From contig JAFMJA010000051.1 of NCBI GenBank assembly GCA_017853735.1, forward strand, positions 1 through 13,218: 13,218 nucleotides of DNA, in the 5' to 3' direction. Below, one piece after another: positions 7,261 to 13,201 of this stretch (positions within the stretch are counted from its first letter, which is position 1; each line of letters begins with the position of its first letter). Below the pieces are notes generated by a model. That model was not told the origin of the DNA. It searched no databases and saw only the letters and a list, made by a program, of their open reading frames with translations. Source of the stretch: Burkholderiaceae bacterium (GTDB taxonomy: Bacteria; Pseudomonadota; Gammaproteobacteria; Burkholderiales; Burkholderiaceae_C). The position numbers and the translations under genes were made by a program.

Positions 7261-7635
7261 ATGAAACTCCAACCCGACCGACCCGATTTTTCCGCCATCA
7301 CCGGTTATGGAACGGGCTGGATTGGCTTGGGCAATGAAAAAATCACCCACCACCTGATTGTCGGATCGCATGGCGAATTGCAGGCCTGGGATTGCCAAGG
7401 TTTTGCCGACCTGGGCCCGGAACACTTTGCCAGGCTGGCTGATTTCGGCCCCGAACTGATTCTTTTTGGTAGCGGCCAATCATTGCGCCGACCGCCAGCA
7501 GCCTGGCAAGCCTCACTGGCAGCCCGTGGCATCGGGCTTGAAGTCATGGATACTCTGGCCGCCTGCCGCACCTACAACATTCTGGCTGGCGAGGGACGCC
7601 ATGTGCTGGCCGCTTTGCTTCTGGAATATCCATAG
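7261..7635 (+). CDS. Mth938-like domain protein (DUF498/DUF598 family), function unknown
   Basis: The 124-residue protein covers essentially a single Mth938-like domain, the fold shared with the human complex I assembly factor NDUFAF3; the bacterial role is not established. Visible features are an N-terminal SAITGYGTGWIGLG segment, a hydrophobic GPELILFGSG strand-turn near residues 63-72, and a C-terminal block with METMD-like LEVMDTLAACRTYNILAGEGRHV (about 93-115), which I recall as the most conserved stretch of the family. It carries no signal peptide or membrane segment and is presumably cytoplasmic. The ATG at 7261 has no clear Shine-Dalgarno but matches the usual MKL start of betaproteobacterial homologues. 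It is divergent from alaA and 132 bp before bcp, with bcp having its own probable promoter. No terminator was recognised after it. Confidence 0.85.
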   Translation: MKLQPDRPDFSAITGYGTGWIGLGNEKITHHLIVGSHGELQAWDCQGFADLGPEHFARLADFGPELILFGSGQSLRRPPAAWQASLAARGIGLEVMDTLAACRTYNILAGEGRHVLAALLLEYP

Positions 7636-7680
7636 CGTCAAGTAAAGCCATCAAGCCAAGCGGGAAAGCTGATTTTCGTT

Positions 7681-7686
7681 TAAAAT
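7681..7686 (+). promoter_or_regulatory. Candidate -10 element for bcp
   Basis: TAAAAT follows a T-rich stretch (GATTTTCGTT) and lies 81 bp before the bcp ATG. A start point near 7693 would give a leader of about 75 bases containing the hairpins at 7710-7725 and 7728-7744. No convincing -35 was found, so this rests on the -10 match and position. Confidence 0.4.
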
Positions 7687-7704
7687 CTAAGGCTTCAGCC
7701 CCAA

Positions 7705-7718
7705 TTGATCCGGATCAA
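7705..7718. repeat. 14-bp perfect palindrome at the head of the bcp leader
   Basis: TTGATCCGGATCAA is identical to its reverse complement. It lies about 20 bp after the candidate -10 element, a position where a dimeric repressor could block transcription. Its right half also belongs to the hairpin at 7710-7725, so the sequence may act as DNA, as RNA, or by chance. The sequence is directly seen; the role is inference. Confidence 0.6.
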
Positions 7719-7744
7719 CATCCGGCCAGCCGCCCTAGGTGGCT
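7710..7744 (+). promoter_or_regulatory. Two tandem hairpins in the bcp 5' leader
   Basis: The first hairpin has stems CCGGAT (7710-7715) and ATCCGG (7720-7725), 6 perfect base pairs closed by the loop CAAC. The second has AGCCGCC (7728-7734) and GGTGGCT (7738-7744), 7 pairs including one G-T, with loop CTA. Only two bases separate them, so they could stack. They end 23 bases before the bcp ATG and are not followed by a T-tract, so they do not look like a simple terminator. They could affect mRNA stability or translation. I do not recognise a known riboswitch or RNA thermometer class. Confidence 0.5.
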
Positions 7745-7767
7745 CTTGCAACCCAAAGTGAAAACAA

Positions 7768-8268
7768 ATGGCGATCGTACTCAACAAACCATTACCGGAA
7801 TTTGAGGCTTCGGCCACCGGCGGCGTCAAAGTTTCGAATACTTCTCATGTCGGTCAATTGCTTGTCCTGTATTTCTATCCCAAGGACAACACACCCGGTT
7901 GTACCACCGAAGCCATGCAATTTCGTGACAAGTACAAAGATTTCGTCAAGGCAGGAGCGGTTGTCTTCGGCGTGTCTCGTGACAACATGAAGTCGCACGA
8001 CGATTTCAAAACCAAACTTGACCTGCCTTTCGAATTGATTGCTGATACCGAAGAAAAGCTGTGCCACATGTTTGGCGTGGTGAAGAACAAAATCATGTAT
8101 GGCAAGAAAGTTAAAGGCATCGAGCGAAGCACTTTCTTGTTTGGTATGGATGGCGTGTTGCGGCAAGAGTGGCGTGGACTCAAAGTTCCTGGGCATGTTG
8201 ATGAAGTGCTCAAGTCAGTCAAAGCCCTTAAAAAGGCTGACAAAGCTTCAGAAAAAGCCGCGGCCTGA
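7768..8268 (+). CDS. bcp: Thioredoxin-dependent peroxiredoxin Bcp/PrxQ family
   Basis: This cytoplasmic thiol peroxidase reduces hydrogen peroxide and organic hydroperoxides. The 166-residue protein has the thioredoxin fold of the family. YFYPKDNTPGCTTEA (36-49) carries the peroxidatic Cys45. T42 belongs to the conserved P-x-x-x-T/S-x-x-C pattern, and R119 in IERSTF is the usual arginine. Position 50, the resolving cysteine in E. coli Bcp, is methionine here; the only other cysteine is C99 in EKLCHMFGV. It may therefore use a 1-Cys mechanism or C99. The C-terminus is a short lysine/alanine-rich tail (about 152-166). The start at 7768 gives the standard MAIVLNKPLP N-terminus, though the preceding ribosome site is weak. 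A structured leader precedes it and an intrinsic terminator follows 22 bp after the stop. Confidence 0.95.
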   Translation: MAIVLNKPLPEFEASATGGVKVSNTSHVGQLLVLYFYPKDNTPGCTTEAMQFRDKYKDFVKAGAVVFGVSRDNMKSHDDFKTKLDLPFELIADTEEKLCHMFGVVKNKIMYGKKVKGIERSTFLFGMDGVLRQEWRGLKVPGHVDEVLKSVKALKKADKASEKAAA

Positions 8269-8289
8269 TTCGTCTCTCCCAATAGCGTG

Positions 8290-8320
8290 AACGGGCCACC
8301 CCCAGGTGGCCCGTTTGCAT
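8290..8320 (+). terminator. Intrinsic terminator of bcp
   Basis: Arms AACGGGCCACC (8290-8300) and GGTGGCCCGTT (8305-8315) form an 11-bp perfect stem with loop CCCA, followed by a modestly T-rich tail (TGCATTT). It lies 22 bp after the bcp stop and separates bcp from phoH, so phoH should need its own promoter. Confidence 0.8.
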
Positions 8321-8350
8321 TTCCTGGCCCATGATGAACCCTTTGCTCAT

Positions 8351-8367
8351 GCATAATTGATTTATGC
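8351..8367 (+). promoter_or_regulatory. Inverted repeat and candidate -10 overlapping the phoH start codon
   Basis: GCATAA (8351-8356) and TTATGC (8362-8367) form a 6-bp perfect inverted repeat around TTGAT, and the right arm contains the phoH ATG (8364-8366). The left arm contains CATAAT (8352-8357), a good -10 hexamer. If that is used, transcription would begin almost at the ATG, giving a leaderless message; no Shine-Dalgarno is seen. A -35 is not obvious. Regulatory function is inference. Confidence 0.4.
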
Positions 8368-10049
8368 CTCCTCTACCTCCTGCACCCACCAAGCGCGCCT
8401 CCCAACTCAACGTCGATTCCTTAGCCCCAATTGCCGCTCTTCGTGCAAGTAAGTCAGGTGTGGCTGAACCTGAACCAAATACGGCTGCGGCCCATCCAGG
8501 TGCCGTTGCATCCAGGGAGCTTTTCAATGCTCAGGGTTCGTCTTCCAATGGCGCTGCCCTGCTAAAAAAGGCTAAAGCATTACCTCACGCGGGTATCAAG
8601 TCTCCTCCAAGGACAACCTCAAGCAAGCCAGCCCCAAAATCGAGGCAGAAACGAGCCTCCGGCCCCACCAAGCTCTTTGTACTGGACACCAATGTCCTGA
8701 TGCATGATCCGATGTGCCTGTTCCGCTTTGAGGAGCATGACATTTTTCTCCCCATGATCGTGCTGGAGGAACTTGACAACCACAAACGTGGCATGACTGA
8801 GGTCGCCCGAAATGTTCGACAGACCAGCAGAATGTTGGACGCTCTGGTGGCACTGCATCCAGCAGATATAGCTGCCGGGCTTGATCTCAACAGCACCGGT
8901 CAGTTTCAAGCCAGCGGCAAGCTGTTTTTCCAGACCCAGGCATTGGAATATGTGTTGCCCGACAGTCTGCCGCTGGGGCGCTCAGACAACCAGATCCTGG
9001 GACTGGTCCAGGCTTTGCGTAAATTGCATGCGCCACGCGAGGTAGTGCTTGTTTCCAAAGACATCAATATGCGGGTCAAGGCCCGCGCACTGGGTCTGCC
9101 AGCCGAGGATTACCAGAATGACAAGGCCCTGGAGGATGGCGACATCCTTTACTCCGGCGTATTGGCGCTGCCAGCTGACTTCTGGAATGGCAGCGATCAG
9201 ACGGTGGAGAGCTGGCAGCAGGGCCCACACACTTTTTATCGAATTGCAGGGCCGATTGTCGATAGCTTGCTGATCAACCAGTTTGTCTACTTCGAGTCAC
9301 CCGGTGAGCCCAATCTCTATGCCCGCGTGACTGAAATCCGCGGGCCTTCCGCAGTCCTGCGTACCCTAAAGGACTTCACGCACCTGAAGAACGCGGTATG
9401 GGGCGTGACCATGCGCAATCGCGAGCAGAACTTTGCCATGAACCTCCTGATGGACCCGGAAGTTGACTTTGTCACCCTCACAGGAACGGCAGGAACTGGT
9501 AAAACGCTGTTGGCACTTGCTGCCGGCCTGACTCAGGTTCTGGACGATCGGCGCTACACCGAAATCATTGTCACCCGTGCTACGGTCAATGTTGGCGAGG
9601 ACATCGGTTTTCTGCCCGGAACCGAGGAAGAAAAGATGGGGCCCTGGATGGGCGCCCTGGATGACAACCTGGAAGTCCTGTCCAAAACCGACACCGGCGC
9701 AGGTGAATGGGGTCGTGCAGCCACCTCCGAGTTGATCCGCAGCCGGATCAAGATCAAAAGCATGAACTTCATGCGTGGGCGTACCTTCCTCAACAAATAC
9801 GTCATCATCGACGAAGCGCAGAATCTGACCCCCAAGCAGATCAAAACCCTGATTACCCGTGCGGGACCCGGAACCAAAATCATCTGTATGGGCAATTTGG
9901 CTCAAATCGACACGCCCTACCTTACCGAAGGCTCCTCTGGCCTGACCTTTGCCGTAGATCGGTTCAAGGGCTGGCCTCATGGCGGCCATATCACCCTGGC
10001 GCGCGGTGAGCGCTCGCGCCTGGCAGATTACGCCAGTGATGTGCTCTGA
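8364..10049 (+). CDS. phoH: PIN domain-PhoH ATPase fusion (PhoH2-type RNA helicase/nuclease)
   Basis: The 561-residue protein has three parts. Residues 1-103 are a low-complexity Pro/Ala/Ser/Lys-rich, probably disordered tail. A PIN nuclease domain begins at KLFVLDTNVLMHDP, with the first catalytic Asp at D108 and IVLEELDNHK following. The C-terminal PhoH P-loop ATPase has Walker A GTAGTGKT at 374-381, Walker B VIIDEAQN at 480-487, and a GNLAQIDTPYL block near the end. Mycobacterial PhoH2, with the same domain pair, is a reported ATP-dependent RNA helicase and ribonuclease, so an RNA-degrading role is likely; the PhoH name is historical. The ATG at 8364 matches the MP-LPPAP start of relatives but has no ribosome site. 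No small antitoxin-like ORF precedes it: the 95-bp gap holds the bcp terminator. It is convergent with dnaB. Confidence 0.94.
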   Translation: MPPLPPAPTKRASQLNVDSLAPIAALRASKSGVAEPEPNTAAAHPGAVASRELFNAQGSSSNGAALLKKAKALPHAGIKSPPRTTSSKPAPKSRQKRASGPTKLFVLDTNVLMHDPMCLFRFEEHDIFLPMIVLEELDNHKRGMTEVARNVRQTSRMLDALVALHPADIAAGLDLNSTGQFQASGKLFFQTQALEYVLPDSLPLGRSDNQILGLVQALRKLHAPREVVLVSKDINMRVKARALGLPAEDYQNDKALEDGDILYSGVLALPADFWNGSDQTVESWQQGPHTFYRIAGPIVDSLLINQFVYFESPGEPNLYARVTEIRGPSAVLRTLKDFTHLKNAVWGVTMRNREQNFAMNLLMDPEVDFVTLTGTAGTGKTLLALAAGLTQVLDDRRYTEIIVTRATVNVGEDIGFLPGTEEEKMGPWMGALDDNLEVLSKTDTGAGEWGRAATSELIRSRIKIKSMNFMRGRTFLNKYVIIDEAQNLTPKQIKTLITRAGPGTKIICMGNLAQIDTPYLTEGSSGLTFAVDRFKGWPHGGHITLARGERSRLADYASDVL

Positions 10050-10088
10050 GCGGCTTGCTTGAACAGTGCTTGAGACGAACTGATCTCG

Positions 10089-10118
10089 GCCCCACGCCTA
10101 CCGGGTGGGGCGGTCTTA
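10089..10118 (+). terminator. Hairpin terminator in the convergent phoH/dnaB gap
   Basis: Arms GCCCCAC (10089-10095) and GTGGGGC (10105-10111) form a 7-bp GC-rich stem, extended by an inner CC/GG pair past one bulged G. GGTCTT follows on the phoH side. It lies about 40 bp after the phoH stop, while its right part reaches the dnaB stop (10116). The T-run is short on both sides. It probably stops phoH transcription and may also limit dnaB read-through. Confidence 0.65.
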
Positions 10119-11528
10119 GAAGTCGCCGCCCGAATGCCCGGGCGCCAGACTCTCAAAACGGGTCAGTTGCCTGAGGAAAGCAAGTTTGACAGTGCCGGTT
10201 GGGCCATTGCGTTGCTTGGCAATGATGATTTCGGCCACCCCAGGTTCCTTGCAAGCCTCTTTGGAGTAGTACTCATCGCGGTAGATGAACATGATGATGT
10301 CGGCATCTTGTTCAATGGCGCCGGATTCACGCAAGTCGCTCATCATGGGGCGCTTGTCGGTGCGCGACTCTACGCTGCGATTGAGCTGAGAGAGCGCGAT
10401 TACGGGGCACCCCAACTCCTTGGCCAGCATCTTGAGTCCACGAGAAATCTCTCCCAGCTCGGTGGCACGGTTTTCATCGGCACCACCATTGGACCCACTC
10501 ATGAGCTGCAGGTAATCGACAACGATCAGACCAAGCTTGCCGCACTGACGGGCCAGACGCCTAGCATTTGCCCGCAGTTCACTGGAAGTCAGGCCTGCCG
10601 TCTCATCGATATGCAAAGAGATATTGCGCAGTTTTTCGATCGCCTCGGTCAGGCGGGGCCACTCCTGGTCGGTCAATTTGCCGGTGCGCAGGTGACCCTG
10701 ATCAATCCGGCCAATCGAGCCGACGATACGAACGGCCAGCTGGGATGCCCCCATTTCCATGGAAAACACCGCAACAGGCAGACCCTCATTCAAGGCCACA
10801 TGCTCGGCGATATTGATCGCCAGAGCAGTTTTGCCCATGGAAGGCCGTGCCGCCAGCACCACCAGGTCCCCGGACTGCAGGCCTGAGGTCATCCGGTCCA
10901 GGTCATAGAAGCCGGTCGGTACACCGGTGACATCATTTGGGTTGTCGGCCAGTTCCTGGACACGATCCAGCAGATCAACCGCCAGCATATCCATGGACTG
11001 AAAGCCGCGCTTCAGGCGCGAGCCCTCCTCGCCGATATTGAAAATCTTTTGCTCTGAATCGTCCAGAATCAACGCCACTGGGCGGCCCTGGGGATTGAAG
11101 GCATTGCTGGCTATTTCATCACTGGCCTTCACCAACTTGCGCAAGATCGCGCGCTCACGCACGATTTCCGCGTAACGTCTGATATTGCCAGCACTGGGAA
11201 CATATTGGGCCAGGGCATTCAGGTAGGCCAGGCCGCCAATTTCTTCGCCCTTGCCAGTGTGTTGCAGCTGTTCGTGGACCGTGATCACATCGGCAGGCTT
11301 GCTGCCATTGATCAGGGCGACCATCGCGCCGTAAATCAGGCGATGCTCATAGCGGTAGAAGTCGTCCTCACCCAAGAGGTCCCCCACCCGGTCCCAAGCG
11401 GCGTTGTCCAAGAGCAGCCCCCCCAGCACACTGGATTCGGCCTCAATGGAATGGGGCGGCACACGCAACTGGGCCACCTGACGGTCTTGGCCGAAATCGT
11501 TTTCCAGGGCGGTCAATAAGGCGGACAT
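10116..11528 (-). CDS. dnaB: Replicative DNA helicase DnaB
   Basis: DnaB is the hexameric 5'-3' helicase that unwinds DNA at the replication fork and binds primase (DnaG). The 470-residue protein is full length. An N-terminal primase-binding domain (about 20-125, beginning VPPHSIEAESSVLGGLLLDN) is followed by a linker and the RecA-like motor. Motor motifs are Walker A ARPSMGKTA (227-235, K233), SMEMG (256-260), Walker B LIVVDYLQLM (334-343), ALSQLNRSVE (378-387) and AKQRNGPTG (438-446). It contains no intein, although dnaB is a frequent intein site. The ATG at 11528 gives the normal N-terminus; GGAG lies 12 bases upstream, rather far. It is downstream of rplI on the same strand but behind that operon's terminator, so it probably has its own promoter in 11529-11656. 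Confidence 0.97.
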   Translation of the reverse strand: MSALLTALENDFGQDRQVAQLRVPPHSIEAESSVLGGLLLDNAAWDRVGDLLGEDDFYRYEHRLIYGAMVALINGSKPADVITVHEQLQHTGKGEEIGGLAYLNALAQYVPSAGNIRRYAEIVRERAILRKLVKASDEIASNAFNPQGRPVALILDDSEQKIFNIGEEGSRLKRGFQSMDMLAVDLLDRVQELADNPNDVTGVPTGFYDLDRMTSGLQSGDLVVLAARPSMGKTALAINIAEHVALNEGLPVAVFSMEMGASQLAVRIVGSIGRIDQGHLRTGKLTDQEWPRLTEAIEKLRNISLHIDETAGLTSSELRANARRLARQCGKLGLIVVDYLQLMSGSNGGADENRATELGEISRGLKMLAKELGCPVIALSQLNRSVESRTDKRPMMSDLRESGAIEQDADIIMFIYRDEYYSKEACKEPGVAEIIIAKQRNGPTGTVKLAFLRQLTRFESLAPGHSGGDF

Positions 11529-11590
11529 GCGATGCGTGAGCTCCAGGGCAGATGGTACGCCGGCTCAGGGCTTAGGTCGAGGGATAAGTC

Positions 11591-11599
11591 TGTGGACAA
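11591..11599 (-). promoter_or_regulatory. DnaA-box-like site upstream of dnaB
   Basis: The minus strand reads TTGTCCACA, an 8-of-9 match to the strong DnaA box TTATCCACA (third base differs). It lies 63 bp before the dnaB ATG. Immediately downstream the same strand reads CTTATCCC, a partial second match. This suggests possible DnaA control of dnaB, but a single near-match can occur by chance. Confidence 0.35.
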
Positions 11600-11656
11600 C
11601 ACCAAATAAAACTGTGGGAAGCCTGTGTGTTGATGAGGACAAGTCTAATCATGAAA

Positions 11657-11689
11657 AAAGCCGCACAGGGTACTGGCCCTGGCGGCTTT
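11657..11689 (-). terminator. Intrinsic terminator of the rpsF-priB-rpsR-rplI operon
   Basis: On the minus strand AAAGCCGC (11689-11682) pairs with GCGGCTTT (11664-11657), and an inner CAGGG/CCCTG-type helix extends it past one bulge with loop CCAGTA. A run of six T residues closes the structure (GCGGCTTTTTT). It starts 17 bp after the rplI stop and has all the features of a strong Rho-independent terminator, separating the ribosomal operon from dnaB. Confidence 0.92.
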
Positions 11690-11705
11690 GGAGGGGGGCT
11701 GAAGA

Positions 11706-12158
11706 TCAGGCCGTCTCGCCGTAGACCGACACATTGATTTCGACCACCACATCGGTGTGCAGCGCGACACTGACCGTGCTGTCGCCAACCGTCTTGATGG
11801 GACCGTTGGGCATGCGTACCTGAGCCTTGCTGACTTCAAAGCCATTCTTGGCCAATTCTTCAGCAATATCATGGTTGGTGACCGAACCAAACAGGCGGCC
11901 ATCCACACCGGCTTTCTGGGTCAGTTTGACCGTGGTACCGGCCAATTTTTCACCCACAGCCTGCGCCTGAGCCAGCTTGGCGGCAGCAACTTTTTCAAGT
12001 TCAGCGCGCTTGGCTTCAAACTCGGCTTTGGCCGCTTCGGTGGCGCGTCGGGCACGGCCCGAGGGGATCAGGTAGTTACGGGCATAGCCGTCCTTGACCT
12101 TGACGATGTCGCCCAGGTTGCCCAGGTTCACCACTTTGTCAAGCAGAATGATTTGCAT
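11706..12158 (-). CDS. rplI: 50S ribosomal protein L9
   Basis: L9 is a two-domain 23S rRNA-binding protein at the base of the L1 stalk, involved in frame maintenance. The 150 residues match the family. The N-terminal domain starts MQIILLDKVVNLGNLGD, with VKDGYARNYLIPSGRA (about 22-37) as the rRNA-binding signature. A long alanine/lysine/glutamate-rich helix (about 40-75) connects to the C-terminal domain, which has LFGSVT and an acidic/beta tail. A GGAGAGGA ribosome site lies directly after the rpsR stop and 4 bases before this ATG, so rpsR and rplI are tightly linked. It is the last gene before the terminator at 11657-11689. Confidence 0.98.
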   Translation of the reverse strand: MQIILLDKVVNLGNLGDIVKVKDGYARNYLIPSGRARRATEAAKAEFEAKRAELEKVAAAKLAQAQAVGEKLAGTTVKLTQKAGVDGRLFGSVTNHDIAEELAKNGFEVSKAQVRMPNGPIKTVGDSTVSVALHTDVVVEINVSVYGETA

Positions 12159-12170
12159 GGTGTCCTCTCC

Positions 12171-12452
12171 TTAGATCTTGTGCTGGTCGCTGTAAGGCAA
12201 CAGCGCCAAGAAGCGGGCACGCTTGATGGCGGTATTGAGCTGACGCTGGTAAATGGCGCGCGTGCCGGTCAGGCGGGCCGGAATGATTTTGCCGTTCTCG
12301 GCAATGAAATCGCGCAGTGTATCGATATCCTTGTAGTCGATTTCTTCAACACCCGTGACAGTGAAGCGGCAAAAGCGCTTGCGCTTGAACAGCAGGGATT
12401 GGGTATTGCGCTTGGGGCGCTTGTCTTTGTTGAATTTTTTGAACGTGGCCAT
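12171..12452 (-). CDS. rpsR: 30S ribosomal protein S18
   Basis: S18 binds the central domain of 16S rRNA as a heterodimer with S6, encoded two genes upstream. The 93-residue protein carries the conserved KRFCRFTVTGVEEIDYKDID segment (about 25-44), followed by LRDFIAENGKIIPARLTGT and RQLNTAIKRARFLALLPY. The N-terminus is lysine-rich. An AGGAG ribosome site (12459-12463) sits 6 bases before the ATG. The gene lies 16 bp after priB and 12 bp before rplI. The family cysteine in RFCRF, which can be zinc-linked in some species, is single here. Confidence 0.98.
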   Translation of the reverse strand: MATFKKFNKDKRPKRNTQSLLFKRKRFCRFTVTGVEEIDYKDIDTLRDFIAENGKIIPARLTGTRAIYQRQLNTAIKRARFLALLPYSDQHKI

Positions 12453-12468
12453 GAAGGGCTCCTAAAAA

Positions 12469-12771
12469 CTAATCTTGACTGAATTCTTGAACATGAAATA
12501 CGAGGCCTTTCGCATTGCGAGGGGTGGCGACAAAACCACTGAAGTGCCAGACGCTTCCGATGGTCTGCCGGGCGATACGCTCAGCGACTGCACCAAAAGC
12601 CACCGCCTTGACACTGGCTCTCACCTGCCTGGATTGCCCTGCCTCTTGTGCCGTAAAGGCATCCTGTTCGAGGCGCAAATCCAGAGCGGGTATGCCAGCA
12701 GGCGTGAATCGCAAGACGGCTGCCTCGGCTATCACGGCGGTCAGCACCAGCTGATTGGCAACTTTCTTCAA
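12469..12771 (-). CDS. priB: Primosomal replication protein N, PriB (probable TTG start)
   Basis: PriB is a small OB-fold single-stranded DNA-binding protein that acts with PriA in loading DnaB at stalled forks. The frame from 12771 gives 100 residues, the family length. Visible signatures are VLRFTPAGIPALDLRLEQ (about 16-33), a RQVRASVKAVAFG strand, and FSGFVATPRNAKGLVFHVQEF near the C-terminus. No ATG fits: the first in-frame ATG (12837) would begin well inside rpsF. The TTG at 12771-12769 gives MKKVANQLVL, matching where homologues begin, with GGGGGA directly before it. GTG at 12747 is a second option but would cut the first strand. It lies 16 bp after rpsF and 16 bp before rpsR. Identity is firm; the start codon is moderately sure. 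Confidence 0.9.
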   Translation of the reverse strand: MKKVANQLVLTAVIAEAAVLRFTPAGIPALDLRLEQDAFTAQEAGQSRQVRASVKAVAFGAVAERIARQTIGSVWHFSGFVATPRNAKGLVFHVQEFSQD

Positions 12772-12787
12772 TCCCCCGCAATCGCTA

Positions 12788-13153
12788 TCAGGCCTGGTAT
12801 TCGGCTTGCTGGGCCTTGCGAGCATCCTCGCGCTCAACAGCCTTCATCATGGAAGAGGGGCCGGTTTCGGCTTTTTTCTTCTGCACGGTGAGGTGGCGCA
12901 AAACAGCATCGTTGAACTTGAAAGCATGCTCGAGTTCAGCCATCACAGCCTGGTCCGCTTCAATGTTCAGGCACAGGTAATGGGCCTTGGCCAGCTTATT
13001 GATCATGTAGGTGAGCTGACGCCGACCCCAGTCTTCCACCCGGTGCACTTTGCCACCGCCGGCAGTGATCATGCCCTTGTAGCGCTCCAGCATGGCCGGA
13101 ACCTGCTCACTCTGATCAGGGTGGATCATTAAAATGATTTCATAATGACGCAT
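12788..13153 (-). CDS. rpsF: 30S ribosomal protein S6
   Basis: S6 forms a dimer with S18 on the small-subunit platform. The 121-residue protein starts MRHYEIILMIHPDQSEQV. It carries HRVEDWGRRQLTYMINKLAKAHY (about 37-59), the conserved central block, and FNDAVLRHLTV (about 80-90). The C-terminal tail from ~91 is charged (KKKAETG...EDARKAQQAE) and variable in the family. An AGGAG ribosome site (13159-13163) lies 5 bases before the ATG. It is the first gene of the rpsF-priB-rpsR-rplI operon; its promoter probably lies in or beyond the last 60 bases of the window. In several bacteria S6:S18 represses its own operon by binding a leader hairpin, and candidate hairpins are present just upstream. Confidence 0.98.
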   Translation of the reverse strand: MRHYEIILMIHPDQSEQVPAMLERYKGMITAGGGKVHRVEDWGRRQLTYMINKLAKAHYLCLNIEADQAVMAELEHAFKFNDAVLRHLTVQKKKAETGPSSMMKAVEREDARKAQQAEYQA

Positions 13154-13173
13154 TCAAACTCCTTGTGGGTGAT

Positions 13174-13201
13174 CCCGCTGCTGCGGGGAATAGCCGCCCC
13201 G
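13174..13201 (-). promoter_or_regulatory. Alternative hairpins in the rpsF leader
   Basis: On the minus strand, CGGGG (13201-13197) can pair with CCCCG (13188-13184), or the partly overlapping CCCGC (13187-13183) can pair with GCGGG (13178-13174). The two hairpins share bases 13184-13187 and exclude each other. The second ends 10 bases before the AGGAG ribosome site. The position fits a site for S6:S18 autoregulation, but I cannot confirm the known motif, and stems of five pairs are short. Confidence 0.35.

Noticed and set aside
8269..8363. A possible antitoxin gene (PhoAT-like) ahead of PIN-PhoH
   Set aside because: The 95-bp gap holds the bcp terminator and no open frame of useful length, so a toxin-antitoxin arrangement is not supported.
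9366..9989. A 207-codon minus-strand open frame opposite phoH
   Set aside because: Antisense to the Walker A/B region of PhoH; no independent coding evidence.
10134..10886. A 250-codon plus-strand open frame opposite dnaB
   Set aside because: Antisense shadow of the DnaB motor domain.
11757..12482. A 241-codon plus-strand open frame opposite rplI and rpsR
   Set aside because: It crosses two ribosomal protein genes and their junction antisense; no motif.
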